Shown in pieces: positions 22,644 through 33,681 of a stretch of DNA of 64,000 bases. The position numbers and the translations under genes were made by a program. The notes beneath the pieces are model-generated. The model was not told the origin of the DNA and did no database searches. It worked only from the letters and a program-made list of their open reading frames with translations. Position 1 is the first letter of the stretch. Each line of letters begins with the position of its first letter. Source of the stretch: Plazaster borealis (taxonomy: Eukaryota; Echinodermata; Asteroidea; Forcipulatida; Labidiasteridae); the NCBI GenBank assembly GCA_021014325.1, contig CM037467.1, positions 5,642,001-5,706,000 on the forward strand, read 5' to 3'.

Positions 22644-22814
22644 TAATTTGCATCGGGGATAAAGAATATTGATTTTGGTTTTTTACCCATACACCGATGT
22701 GTGTTAGCACTGTATACTCAGTACCTTCCCGAGTCCTGTGAAAAAAAAATCACAGGCATATTACTCGGGTGGGATTCGAACCCACGACCCTTGCAATTCT
22801 AGAGCAGTGCCACC
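22644..22814 (-). mobile_element. tRNA-derived SINE, copy in TIR element 1
   Basis: Minus strand: a tRNA-like head with B box GGGTTCGAATCCCACC, then a body with ACAGGACTCGGGAAGGT and TGAGTATACAGTGCT. It is flanked by 12-bp target duplications AACATTCTGTCA (22632-22643, 22815-22826). Transcription by RNA polymerase III is expected from the family. This is not a tRNA gene: the 3' half extends into SINE body and there is no CCA-side pairing. Confidence 0.8.
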
Positions 22815-24299
22815 AACATTCTGTCAGTTTTGATAATCTTCTGTACCGTAGATTTTGTTTGTTTGGTTGAAACATTTGTATTGTACAAAGTTTTTGAGCA
22901 ATGTTTTTTCAGGGCATCACTAAAACCAACACGTTGCTTCCAGTTGGTCATCAAATACTGCTTTCAACTGGTGCAATGTCTTTGGTTGTCAAGGATACCA
23001 GTGGTATCTCTCTAACATCATGATCAAAGTTGCTGTGGTCATAGATGATTGGGACATGGCAGCATTGCCGAAAAAGCTTCCAGATGGGGGATCAAGAGTA
23101 TCTGAGTGTCTTTCTGAGTCCTAGATCTCCATCTCCACCATCTCAATGTAATGAGACCACAGTCGGAAGTTTGGATTTCCAGAGTGCTTGTCTAAGTTGA
23201 ATTTTTGTTTATGAGCTCATGACCATTGTCACTCCTTAGAAAACCTGACAGCTGGCCTACTGCTTCGGAGAGTTCTGCTGTGTGATTGCCGCCCCTCTGT
23301 TTGAACTGCTTAACCACACTTTGGGAAAGTTTATCAACTTCCACATCTTTTTGTTTCAACAAATTTCAACCAACCAAGATTCAAGGACAGAAATGTGCCA
23401 CAGAGCCTCGCAGGTCAGTTGATGTCCTCAATTAACAGCGCAAAAGTAGGCTTTGCCTTGAAGCATGGGCTCAGTCATATTGGCTGCATAAACACCCGCC
23501 TCTGTCCACAAGTAATCAAGCCCAGCACTTTCCACGTGTTGGCCAATAGCCTTCAGAAAGTTGAAGCAGACGTCTAGTCCTCCCTTGAGAAAACTTAAAG
23601 TCTCAAACTTTGGACTTGCCCGTATCAGTTCATTTCCTCTGCTGTGTAGTGGCCGGACTACTGTGATGATGGTATGTTTCTGATCTGTGTTATGTCCATA
23701 AAGTGATTGATCATAGTGGTGAGAGTGTCATTGTCGTCTGCTAGTGCCTGAAGAGTCCCTACTGTTGTCACAGGAGGGTCAACTATACCAGTGGCTTCAT
23801 TGGATGCTCTCCATGCAGGAACAAAACGACCTTCTCCAGCATGATGACACTATACCCATTCAAATCTTCGGCCCGTGCCTGTGGCCTTCTTTAGTATTCT
23901 CACTCTAACCATGGAGGTATGCTCTTTACAGTTGATGTGAGAATTCTTTCATCAAAGAAACTGGGCAAAAAGTATGTCCAGCTGTAGTGGTTTTGGAGTA
24001 CCTGGTAGCTAGCTCTGGAGTTAGCTTTGATGGCACTCCAGATAAGAAAGATCACTGCACGATACCCCATACCCCCATCGTAGCTACAATGTATAATATA
24101 GGATAAAACAACATTTTACTGCAAAAAGAATGTTCAACATTGTTAAGTCACTAATGACAGTTGAGTCTTTTGACTGTGTACTTGGAAAGATTGGGAGTAC
24201 AAATAACTTTGATATCAGACATACAGGTTTTGAGCACCATGTCAAACTATAAAACTGCTATATCAAACTAATTGCACGAACAGCATACTCTTGTTTCAA

Positions 24300-25156
24300 T
24301 GTACCACTTCAGATGGTGTAATATGAATCCTTTTTTTTAAATAATAACTGCCATGGTATATTTACCTTTCAAAACAAGTTTGTTAAAACAATTATATGCA
24401 GTGTTGGGATAGGGTGTGCAATCAAATTTGGTATGCTCAAGATATGCACTTTATGAGAAAATCGCACCTTTAGATTTAATTTTACCATACATTTGTGCAC
24501 AAGACAAAAGATTAACTCATAATTTTACAGACTTGGCATGTCATTATGATGATGAAAATAGGTTTTATGGATAGATCTGCCACCTGGGGTCAAATTTGGT
24601 AAAAAATTCAAAAATGCAAAATTTTTACCTTATTTGAAATTGTTGACCTCAAAATGACCTCACATGAAGGTGGTACTTGAATTATTTTTTTTTCTCAAAA
24701 ACTGCCTGGGTATATTGACCTTTCAAAAAAAAGTTGTTTGAAACAAATATATGCACCATTAAGATGGGGAGTGCAAACAATTTTGGTATACTCAAGATAT
24801 ACACTTTTCAAGAAAATCATACTTTTACGTTTTGCTTTGCTATACATTTGTGTACAAAGTCAAAGTTTATCCATTAATAACATACGTTTGTCATATCAAC
24901 ATGAAGTTAAAAATACATTTTATGGATAGATCTATCAAATGTGGTTAAATTTTATACAAAATTTGAAAATATTGATTTTTGACCTTATTTGACCTTTTGA
25001 CCTCTAAATGACCTTAAAATTCAAAAACAAGCTTGGCATCCACCCTAATCGTCTTCCTGAGCCCATGATCCATACATCTAGCATGGATGCCAGCCATTAA
25101 CAAACTATGCCGTGGATTTTTTTTCTAGAGCACTTTTTCAAGTTTGGCTGGTCTAC
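24300..25156 (+). repeat. Right terminal inverted repeat of TIR transposon copy 1
   Basis: Reverse complement of 19050-19930. The outermost about 50 bp differ from the left end: this side has AACTTGAAAAAGTGCTCTAG instead of the ACACTTTGG hairpin, after which the ends agree again from GGCATAGTTTG inward. Confidence 0.8.
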
Positions 25157-25158
25157 TA

Positions 25159-26145
25159 TATCGAAGTCCGTATTCATGGGATAGAAAGCCTTCATCACCG
25201 AGTGGAGCCAAGGACGACCAGAAGAAGTCTTTTCCTCCGTGTGATTACTGTCATAAGAAGGGTCACACGAAGGCGAGATGTTTCAAGTTCATCGCTGACG
25301 AGCGAGGGCGGTCTGAAAAGCCTGTCGCTTTTGTCCGTAAGGACACTCTACTTCGTAGGAAGTCCGGTGAGGCCGATGGCAACCGTGTTTCTTCTTCGAA
25401 GATATCTGATGAAATCAACAAAGTTGATGAAATCTACAAAGATTTTGTTCATTGTGGTGATGTGTCGTGTGTGTCTGATGTAGCCGACAGTCCAGTTGTT
25501 ATCCTGAGGGATACAGGCGCGTCACAGTCACTGATGCTGGAGGATGTGTTGTCATTGTCTCCAGACAGTTCGCTAAATGCAACAATGTTGATTCAAGGTA
25601 TTGGGGGTAATTTTATGCCTGTCCCGTTGCATAGGGTAAATTTGAAATGTGATTTGTTCACTGGCCCTGTGGATGTTGGAGTTGTTCCTAGTCTACCGAT
25701 GAAAGGTGTCGGATTATTGCTAGGTAATGACGTTGCGGGAGGTAAAGTGTCGGCATCCCCTATTGTCTCTGGTGAACCTGTGGATGAGCCAGAAATTCAT
25801 GCTATGGAGGAGGAGTTTCCAGAAATCTTCCCCGAATGTGCAGTGACGAGGTCTCAGATGAAGCAAACGGAAAAGGAGGTTGCAGAGTCAGTGCCTATAG
25901 AGGAGGACTCTGGTGTTTGGCTGGCTGAAACTTTTTTTAGTGATTTAGAAGAAAAGGAGGGAGTGTCTCAAGATGCTAAGTTTAGCCGATCCTCGCTGAT
26001 AGAGCAGCAGAAAGCGGACCCAGATCTGAGGAAGCTCACCCAGACAGCGTGTTCTGAGGAAGAGGCTCAAAGGGGTTCCGGAATGCTACTACGTCAAGTC
26101 TGGTGTGTTAATGAGGAAATGGAAACCTACCCAGAAAGCAGCTGA
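25159..26145 (+). pseudogene. Gmr1-like element: gag zinc knuckle and protease
   Basis: An open frame of about 330 codons starts inside the transposon tip, so its first residues are not native. Residues 33-46 form the knuckle CDYCHKKGHTKARC (C-x2-C-x4-H-x4-C). At about residue 120 comes ILRDTGASQSLML, the aspartic protease D-T-G. A spacer rich in Glu/Asp leads to the start of integrase (FSRSSLIEQQKADPDLRKL). The frame ends at 26145 and pol continues in another frame from about 26105. The upstream gag (matrix/capsid) is absent. Confidence 0.8.
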
Positions 26146-27330
26146 TGAAGAATGGAGTATTGTTCATCAAATTGTTGTTCCTCCATGTTACCGTGATGAG
26201 ATCTTGAGAATCACTCACGAAATTCCGGTTGCGGGTCATCTTGGTATCAGAAAGACTCAAGCTAGAGTCATGGCTCATTTGTATTGGCCTAAGCTACATC
26301 AAGATGTGGTGGAATCTGCAAGACGTGCCATACGTGTCAGATGGTGGGAAAGCCACAGCCATCGATCAAGCCTGCACCGATGATACCGATTCCTGCGTTT
26401 GATGAGCCGTTTACGAGAGTCCTGGTGGATTGTGTGGGTCCTCCACCGCGGACGAAGTCCGGGCAGCAGTATTTGTTGACCATAATGGATTTGTCAACCA
26501 GATTTCCAGAGGCCATTCCACTGAGGAAGATAACAGCCAAAGTTGTTGTTGAGGCTCTTATGCAGTTTTTCACAAGATATGGTTTACCGAAAGAAGTGCA
26601 GTCCGATCAGGGGTCTAACTTCATGTCGGGTGTGTTTCAGGAAGTTCTGCGTGAGCTGGGAATCAAGCAGTTAAAATCATCTGCATATCATCCGCAGTCT
26701 CAAGGAGCTCTAGAGAGGTACTACCAAACCCTCAGGAATATGATAAGGGCTTACTGCGAGGATTTCCCAGAAGATTGGGACAAAGGAATTCCCTTCCTGT
26801 TGTTTGCAACCAGGGACTCGCCGAACGAGTCAACTGGTTTTACTCCGTTTGAGTTGGTCTACGGTCATGAGGTGAGGGGGCCTTTGAAACTCATTAAGGA
26901 GAGGTTTTTGTCAGAGGATGAGGAGACCAATCTGCTCGACTATGTGTCGAACTTTAAGGAGAGGTTGTCTAGGGCATGTTCTGTGGCACAAGAACATCTG
27001 AAAGTGTCTCAACGGGTCATGAAGACGAGAGCAGACAGGAAATCTGAAGTCCGCATCTTTAAACCCGGCGAAAAAGTGCTAGTGCTGTTGCCTCTGCCTG
27101 GCGACCCCCTTAAAGCAAAGTTTAGTGGGCCCTAATGTGTCAAAAAGAAACTCAATGATGTCAATTACGTAATCAGTACCCCAGACCGAAGAAAGAGCCA
27201 AAGAGTTTGTCATGTTAACATGCTCAAGAAGTATTATGAGCGTGATAAATCTAGCCAACCAGTGGGGGTAGCTGTCATTGAATCAAAACCTGACGATGAC
27301 AACTCATGCAATGAAGACTTGGAGATGTAA
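26105..27330 (+). pseudogene. Gmr1-like element: integrase
   Basis: Zinc-binding half: ITHEIPVAGHLGIRKTQARV, then after a frameshift at about 26325 CKTCHTCQMVGKP, so the H-H-C-C domain is split between frames. Catalytic core, open from 26341: VLVDCVGP, then SDQGSNF and ALERYYQ with exactly 35 residues between the second Asp and the Glu (D-D-35-E). The C-terminal module follows (KPGEKVLVLLPLP, FSGP). At 27133-27135 a TAA stop replaces the tyrosine of the usual GPY motif, and the same frame then continues to 27330 (VNYVISTPDRRKKSQRVCHV, MLKKYY). The enzyme would insert cDNA into the genome. Confidence 0.85.
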
Positions 27331-27338
27331 CCGATATG

Positions 27339-28081
27339 AATAATACCCCCTCTAATTCTGAATGCATTCGTCCATGCCTTACGTAACTATTTGTATGAAT
27401 AATCATCACATCCTCAATTCAAATTTAAATTAGTAAAAAAACACCGTTGGCGGCGTTCACTAGGTTCGGCCGTCATTCACATTCTGATAGAAGACGAACC
27501 ATCATCTGTATTTTTCTTCGTCTTCTAATCTTGCAGGTAATGATTTTCTCTTTTTATATTTCATTATTGTAATTGTATTTCGTTTATTTATGCAATAGAC
27601 GTGGACCTATACTTTGCATTTACTGAGATTTACCGTTATTTTGCTATCTAAGCTTGTATCGTTTGCGAGACGACCCGTCTTCCCGCATATTGAGATATTC
27701 ATTCTAATCTCAGTGTAAATAACTTCTTAAGTAAATACTTTTCACAGACGTGATTATTTACGTTTAAACATTATATTTATTTGCATTTACGATGTCTTAA
27801 ACATCGAAAGCCATGGATTATCAAGATGGCGGCCGTCAGCAAGCTTTTGGCGGGAACCGTTGCGCCATCTTGTTTTCCTTGTTAAGTGCCTTAAGCAAAC
27901 CTTTACTTTTTAATAACATTCGTTTATGAAATCTAAATATGCTTTGTTATTTTATATTATTAAGTCATTCACATTCTGATAGAAGACGAACCATCATCTG
28001 TATTTTTCTTCGTCTTCTAATCTTGCAGATTGCAATAAACTATCAAAGCACAACGAGCCGAGTCCTCTGTCCTAAATTATG
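27339..28081. mobile_element. About 740-bp insertion between integrase and RT
   Basis: TATGA occurs at both edges (about 27334-27338 and 28077-28081) and could be a 5-bp target duplication. Inside, a module of about 63-65 bp is present twice (27472-27537, 27966-28030). Each contains the perfect inverted repeat AGAAGACGAA/TTCGTCTTCT with an 18-base loop and ends TCTAATCTTGCAG. A CAATAAAC near 28034 and a GC-rich stretch (27824-27870) suggest a solo LTR, but the ends are not TG...CA. No ORF. Confidence 0.45.
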
Positions 28082-29599
28082 ACTCCAAACCAAATAGGGT
28101 CACAGAGACAAAAACGTCTGAACTTGAATTTTTAGCTGTTCAGCTTTCTAACTCTAAAATTCTTGCTAATTTGGACGAAATCCTTGGTTATTTGCACAAT
28201 GACCAACGGAAAGATTTATCAAACCTACTCCAGAGGTACAAGCAAGTTTGTTCTGACAAACCAGGTCGTACGTCGGTAGCAGTTCATGATGTTGATGTAT
28301 AAGGAAAGTCAAGACCTATAAAACAAGCTCCCTACCGACTTAACCCGGACAAGTTAGCCAAGGTTCGGGAGGAGGTTAAATTCATGATAAAACATGACAT
28401 TATCGAACCTAGTCAGAGTTCTTGGAGTTCTCCCATTGTCATGGTACCAAAGCCAGACGGTACTCTTAGATTTTGTATAGATTATAGAAAAGTCAATGCA
28501 GAAACTAAGACGGATTCTTATCCGATCCCGAGGTTGGAAGATTGTATTGATCGAGTGGGAAATTCGGCGTTTGTCAGTAAAATAGATCTGTTGAAAGGTT
28601 ATTGGCAGGTGCCCTTGACTGACCGAGCCAAAGAAATTTCCGCATTTGTGACACCCGATGGTCTCTACCAATGTAAAACAATGCCCTTTGGGATGAAAAA
28701 CGCCCCGGCTACGTTTCAGAGAATGATGAGCCAAGTCATTGCTGGGCTGGACAATTGTGTTGTCTATATTGATGACATTTTGGTATGATAACTGGAAAGA
28801 CCATCTGAAACACTTGGGTGCCCTGTTTGATAAGCTTTCTAAAGCAAACTTGGTGGCGAATCTCAAAAAGAGTGAGTTTGCCAAAGCAACGGTGACCTAC
28901 TTAGGTCATGTGGTCGGTCAGGGTCACGTGCTACCCTGAGTAGCAAAGATCAAAGCTATTCAAGAATTTCCCATGCCCACAGGAAAGAGAGAATTGATGA
29001 GATTCCTGGGTATGAGTGGATTTTACAGAAAGTTTGTTCCAAACTTTAGCACCATTGCGACTCCATTGACTCAACTTTGACAGAAGAATGTAAAGTTTGT
29101 TTGGTCTGACTCTTGTCAAAAGGCGTTTGATAATTTAAAGGCCATTCTGACAAACGAACCAGTTCTGGCTGCACCAAATTTTGACAAGGCGTTCAGAATA
29201 GCCATTGACGCCAGTGATGTTGGTGTCGGAGCAGTTTTGCTCCAAGATGATGAGTCTGGAATCGAGCGACCTATCAGTTACTTTTCAAAGAAACTGAACA
29301 AATACCAGGCAAAATACTCCACCATCGAAAAAGAGGCGTTAGGTTTAGTTCTTGCCCTACAACACTTTGAGGTGTATGTAACGAATGGTGCTGGGGAGAC
29401 GATCATTTATACTGATCATAACCCACTTGTGTTTTTGGAGAAATTCAAAACCAAGAACCAGAGGTTATTCCGCTGGAGTTTGATTTTGCAACCATATTCA
29501 CTCAAGATTGTTCATATCGCTGGGAAGAGCAATGTAATTGCGGATGCTCTGTCCAGAGTTAAGAATAATGTACTTAAACACAATTGGTATTATTTCTGA
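28082..29599 (+). pseudogene. Gmr1-like element: reverse transcriptase and RNase H
   Basis: From about 28100 the frame gives ILGYLHNDQRKDLSNLLQRY and, past a stop at 28300-28302, QAPYRLNPDKLAKVREEV. RT motifs: TLRFCIDYRKVNAETK, FVSKIDLLKGYWQVPLT, TMPFGMKNAPATFQRM and VVYIDDILV (catalytic DD). A frameshift at about 28788 and two stops (about 28937 and 29078) precede RNase H: AIDASDVGVGAVLL, TIEKEALGL, IYTDHNPLVFL and NVIADALSRV, which keep the D-E-D-D residues. The domain order after integrase, and EDCIDRVGNSAFVSKIDLLK, fit the Gmr1 clade. Confidence 0.85.
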
Positions 29600-29766
29600 T
29601 GTGCTAAATCAGTAACAGTGTTTGTAAGATTATTGCTGTTAGCAGATTATGGTAAAATGTCTAAGTCGGACGTAACTAAATTGCTTAAATTTTAAATAAT
29701 TTTGAAATTTATGTTAACATTCCTTTTTAAAACGAAAATTTCCTTATGTAAATTTTCTCATTTTAC

Positions 29767-29775
29767 GGGGGGAGA
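29767..29775 (+). other. Polypurine tract of Gmr1-like element
   Basis: GGGGGGAGA sits directly upstream of the 3' LTR, the position where plus-strand DNA synthesis is primed in LTR retrotransposons. Confidence 0.75.
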
Positions 29776-30595
29776 TGTTATTAGACCCTAATACATGTAC
29801 ATTAGTTACGTGTGTTCAACGCACGCTGTCAATCATTCTTTGTGTGTAAGGTCGTTAACCCTAGTGGGCGGTGCTAATAGAATGATCTAGAGTAGTACTT
29901 TCTAGAAAACGACACAAATCCTTTATATACGGGCTGGGGGTAAATCTAGGACGGGACACAAATACTCAAGACTGGTGGAAGCTACGACTTCTGTGATTGT
30001 GATTCAACTCGTTGGAGGAGCTTTTGGTAGAGTTCGCTTTTGACCGAGTGCAGTTAAAGAGCTTAATTTAAATCCGGAAAGGACAGTTTCGAACTTAATC
30101 TACAGTTCGGTATTTTGGGGTCTTCTTCCCCATATTTAGTGGCGGGTGTCAGATTGTGTACCCGTTGTTGCTTCGTCTTCTTCTGGACATTTTTCGGAGT
30201 GAGTTCGCCCCGTGATAGCTCATAGTCACATCGGCAAAGAACTGATTTATCGCCCCTGGAGTTGATCGTTTTAGAGCCAGTGTATGTGATCCTCGCTGTA
30301 TCTTCTGTTGCCGTGATCCTCGCCTGTACTTCATCCCGGTTGACGTATTAGCCTGTGAGATTACTTATTTTGTATACGATCTATTTTAATGTACACTTGT
30401 TTTACTCAATCATTGTACGTTTGTTAAACCCGATAGGTATTTGAAGTGGCCGATAGTTTCATTATTAAATCACTTTGATTCTGTGTTCTTTACATCCGTG
30501 TCACCTTGTTTGATTTCTTTGTTGCATCTGAGAAAATTCAGGCTTTTTGAGTGATTTATATTCACGGATAGTTTGGAGATTTTTGGATCGTAACA
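29776..30595 (+). repeat. 3' LTR of Gmr1-like element (820 bp)
   Basis: It starts TGTTATTAGACCC and ends CGTAACA. The start matches the 5' LTR remnant at 18928-19049. CTTTATATAC at 29921 is a plausible TATA box for the LTR promoter and CATTATTAAATCAC at about 30460 a possible poly-A signal. ATAT follows at 30596-30599. Confidence 0.85.
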
Positions 30596-30599
30596 ATAT

Positions 30600-31171
30600 C
30601 ATAAAAGTATGGTGTTCAATATCTGTCATCTTACATCTCGCACCTCGCGTTATCGAATCTCTCATATAAAAGAGTAATTTTGGCAGAAAGAATTTTTTTT
30701 CGAATGGCATAGAATGAAAAGAAAATCCTGCCACCGGAAATAAAAACCCCAATAACTACATATTGCACACACACACACACACTACGAGTACGACTTTTCT
30801 CCCTCCCCCTTCCCTCTCCTTTCTTTACTCCCCCCCATTTTTTTTTTCGGGGACCCTCTTGGGGAGGGGCTCAAGCCCCCCGAGCCCCCCCCCCCTTGGG
30901 TGCGCCGTTGGGTGTACGTAGCTGTTTCAATATCGATGTCCAACTATTAAGGAAAGATGACTACCAATTCCAAAACTATTGAACTACAGGACTTTAAAGG
31001 GTCCCTCAAAACATAAGTTTATTGTAACAAAAGTGAAATTTGATGGAACGTAAATTTGTTTGTTTGAGTATCCGTTTTCCTGTCAGTGATACTGCATGAT
31101 ATGGGTTGGGTTTTTTTTACAAATGACCTGATTCCAGTACTTCTAACATTACATGTATGAGCAGATTAATA
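30600..31171. other. Intergenic with simple repeats and G/C-rich repeat end
   Basis: A short (CA)n run lies at about 30766-30782 and polypyrimidine sequence at 30790-30850. A C-rich repeat end (30870-30920) is a reverse-orientation relative of 18186-18345. No gene seen. Confidence 0.5.
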
Positions 31172-33512
31172 GTAGACCAGCCAAACTTGAAAAAGTGCTC
31201 TAGAAAAAAAATCCACAGCATAGTTTGTTAATGGCTGGCATCCATGCTAGATGTATGGATCATGGGCTCAGGAAGACGATTAGGGTGGATGCCAAGCTTG
31301 ATTTTGAATTTTAAGGTCATTTAGAGGTCAAAAGGTCAAATAAGGTCAAAAATCAATATTTTCAAATTTTGTATAAAATTTAACCACATTTGATAGATCT
31401 ATCCATAAAATGTATTTTTAACTTCATGTTGATATGACAAACGTATGTTATTAATGGATAAACTTTGACTTTGTACACAAATGTATAGCAAAGCAAAACG
31501 TAAAAGTATGATTTTCTTGAAAAGTGTATATCTTGAGTATACCAAAATTGTTTGCACTCCCCATCTTAATGGTGCATATATTTGTTTCAAACAACTTGTT
31601 TTTGAAAGGTCAATATACCCAGGCAGTTTTTGAGAAAAAAAAATAATTCAAGTACCACCTTCATGTGAGGTCATTTTGAGGTCAACAATTTCAAATAAGG
31701 TAAAAATTTTGCATTTTTGAATTTTTTACCAAATTTGACCCCAGGTGGCAGATCTATCCATAAAACCTATTTTCATCACCATAATGACATGCCAAGTCTG
31801 TGAAACTATGAGTTAATCTTTTGTCTTGTGCACAAATGTATGGTAAAATTAAATCTAAAGGTGCGATTTTCTCATAAAGTGCATATCTTGAGCATACCAA
31901 ATTTGATTGCACACCCTATCCCAACACTGCATATAATTGTTTTAACAAACTTTTTTTGAAAGGTAAATATACCATGGCAGTTATTATTAAAAAAAAAAGA
32001 TTCATATTACACCATCTGAAGTGGTACATTGAAACAAGAGTATACTGTTCGTGCAATTAGTTTGATATAGCAGTTTTATAGTTTGACATGGTGCTCAAAA
32101 GCTGCTTGTCTGATATCAAAGTTATTTGTACTCCCAATCTTTCCAAGTACACAGTCAAAAGACTCAACTGTCATTAGTGACTTAACAATGTTGAACATTC
32201 TTTTTGCAGTAAAATGTTGTTTTATCCTATATTATACATTGTAGCTACGATGGGGGTATGGGGTATCGTGCAGTGATCTTTCTTATCTGGAGTGCCATCA
32301 AAGCTAACTCCAGAGCTAGCTACCAGGTACTCCAAAACCACTGCAGCTGGACATACTTTTTGCCCAGTTTCTTTGATGAAAGAATTCTCACATCAACTGT
32401 AAAGAGCATACCTCCATGGTTAGAGTGAGAATACTAAAGAAGGCCACAGGCACGGGCCGAAGATTTGAATGGGTATAGTGTCATCATGCTGGAGAAGGTC
32501 GTTTTGTTCCTGCATGGAGAGCATCCAATGAAGCCACTGGTATAGTTGACCCTCCTGTGACAACAGTAGGGACTCTTCAGGCACTAGCAGACGACAATGA
32601 CACTCTCACCACTATGATCAATCACTTTATGGACATAACACAGATCAGAAACATACCATCATCACAGTAGTCCGGCCACTACACAGCAGAGGAAATGAAC
32701 TGATACGGGCAAGTCCAAAGTTTGAGACTTTAATTTTTCTCAAGGGAGGACTAGACGTCTGCTTCAACTTTCTGAAGGCTATTGGCCAACACGTGGAAAG
32801 TGCTGGGCTTGATTACTTGTGGACAGAGGCGGGTGTTTATGCAGCCAATATGACTGAGCCCATGCTTCAAGGCAAAGCCTACTTTTGCGCTGTTAATTGA
32901 GGACATCAACTGACCTGCGAGGCTCTGTGGCACATTTCTGTCCTTGAATCTTGGTTGGTTGAAATTTGTTGAAACAAAAAGATGTGGAAGTTGATAAACT
33001 TTCCCAAAGTGTGGTTAAGCAGTTCAAACAGAGGGGCGGCAATCACACAGCAGAACTCTCCGAAGCAATAGGCCAGCTGTCAGGTTTTCTAAGGAGTGAC
33101 AATGGTCATGAGCTCATAAACAAAAATTCAACTTAGACAAGCACTCTGGAAATCCAAACTTCCGACTGTGGTCTCATTACATTGAGATGGTGGAGATGGA
33201 GATCTAGGACTCAGAAAGACACTCAGATACTTGATCCCCCATCTGGAAGCTTTTTCAGCAATGCTGCCATGTCCCAATCATCTATGACCACAGCAACTTT
33301 GATCATGATGTTAGAGAGATACCACTGGTATCTTTGACAACCAAAGACATTGCACCAGTTGAAAGCAGTATTTGATGACCAACTGGAAGCAACGTGTTGG
33401 TTTTAGTGATGCCCTGAAAAAAACATTGCGCAAAAACTTTGTACAATACAAATGTTTCAACCAAACAAACAAAATCTACGGTACAGAAGATTATCAAAAC
33501 TGACAGAATGTT

Positions 33513-33681
33513 GGTGGCACTGCTCTAGAATTGCAAGGGTCGTGGGTTCGAATCCCACCCGAGTAATATGCCTGTGATTTTTTTCACAGGACTCGGGAAG
33601 GTACTGAGTATACAGTGCTAACACACATCGGTGTATGGGTAAAAAACCAAAATCAATATTCTTTATCCCCGATGCAAAATA
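33513..33681 (+). mobile_element. tRNA-derived SINE, copy in TIR element 2
   Basis: Same SINE as at 22644-22814, with 12-bp duplications TGACAGAATGTT (33501-33512, 33682-33693). B box GGGTTCGAATCCCACC at about 33543. The body hairpin ATGCCTGTGATTTTTTTCAC differs slightly between copies (T-run length). Confidence 0.85.

Larger units (their letters stand above)
20040..24080 (-). pseudogene. Decayed transposon protein, copy 1
   Basis: Reading the minus strand, fragments of one protein appear in order across this span, as in copy 2. They include LKGGLDVCFNFLKAIGQ, TEAGVYAANMTEPMLQGKAY, GHQLTCEALWHISVLESW, FRLWSHYIEMVE and, near the far end, ELHTACDQEYMDVSS. Stops and frameshifts are frequent, and the SINE and the palindrome element interrupt it. 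The GG-L-x5-FL-x-AIG pattern followed by a (R/N)GH helix recalls a large, widespread but poorly characterised transposon-borne protein family of marine animals. I do not claim a catalytic function. Confidence 0.45.
19050..25156 (-). mobile_element. 6.1-kb TIR DNA transposon, copy 1
   Basis: The ends are GTAGGCCAGCCAAAGTG and, inverted, GTAGACCAGCCAAACTTG, flanked on both sides by TA (19048-19049, 25157-25158). The terminal inverted repeats run about 850 bp inward (19050-19930 and 24300-25156). The interior carries a decayed protein-coding region on the minus strand, a SINE and a nested palindrome-array element. The same composite is repeated in opposite orientation at 31172-37151. TA duplications and long TIRs suggest a cut-and-paste element; the superfamily is not identified. 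Confidence 0.8.
18928..30595 (+). mobile_element. Gmr1-like Ty3/gypsy retrotransposon, interrupted
   Basis: The 5' LTR begins TGTTATGAGACCC at 18928 and the 3' LTR ends GGATCGTAACA at 30595. Both outer flanks are ATAT (18924-18927 and 30596-30599), a 4-bp target duplication. Internal order is zinc knuckle, protease, integrase, reverse transcriptase, RNase H. Integrase before RT is the arrangement known for the Gmr1 clade, opposite to normal Ty3/gypsy. Most of the 5' LTR and gag is missing where a 6.1-kb TIR transposon sits (19050-25156). A further insertion of about 740 bp lies between integrase and RT. Stops and frameshifts occur throughout pol. Confidence 0.85.

Noticed and set aside
22755..22815. 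tRNA gene candidate (and its counterpart at about 33513-33560)
   Set aside because: A and B boxes are present but the 3' acceptor arm is replaced by SINE body, and target duplications flank the whole SINE.
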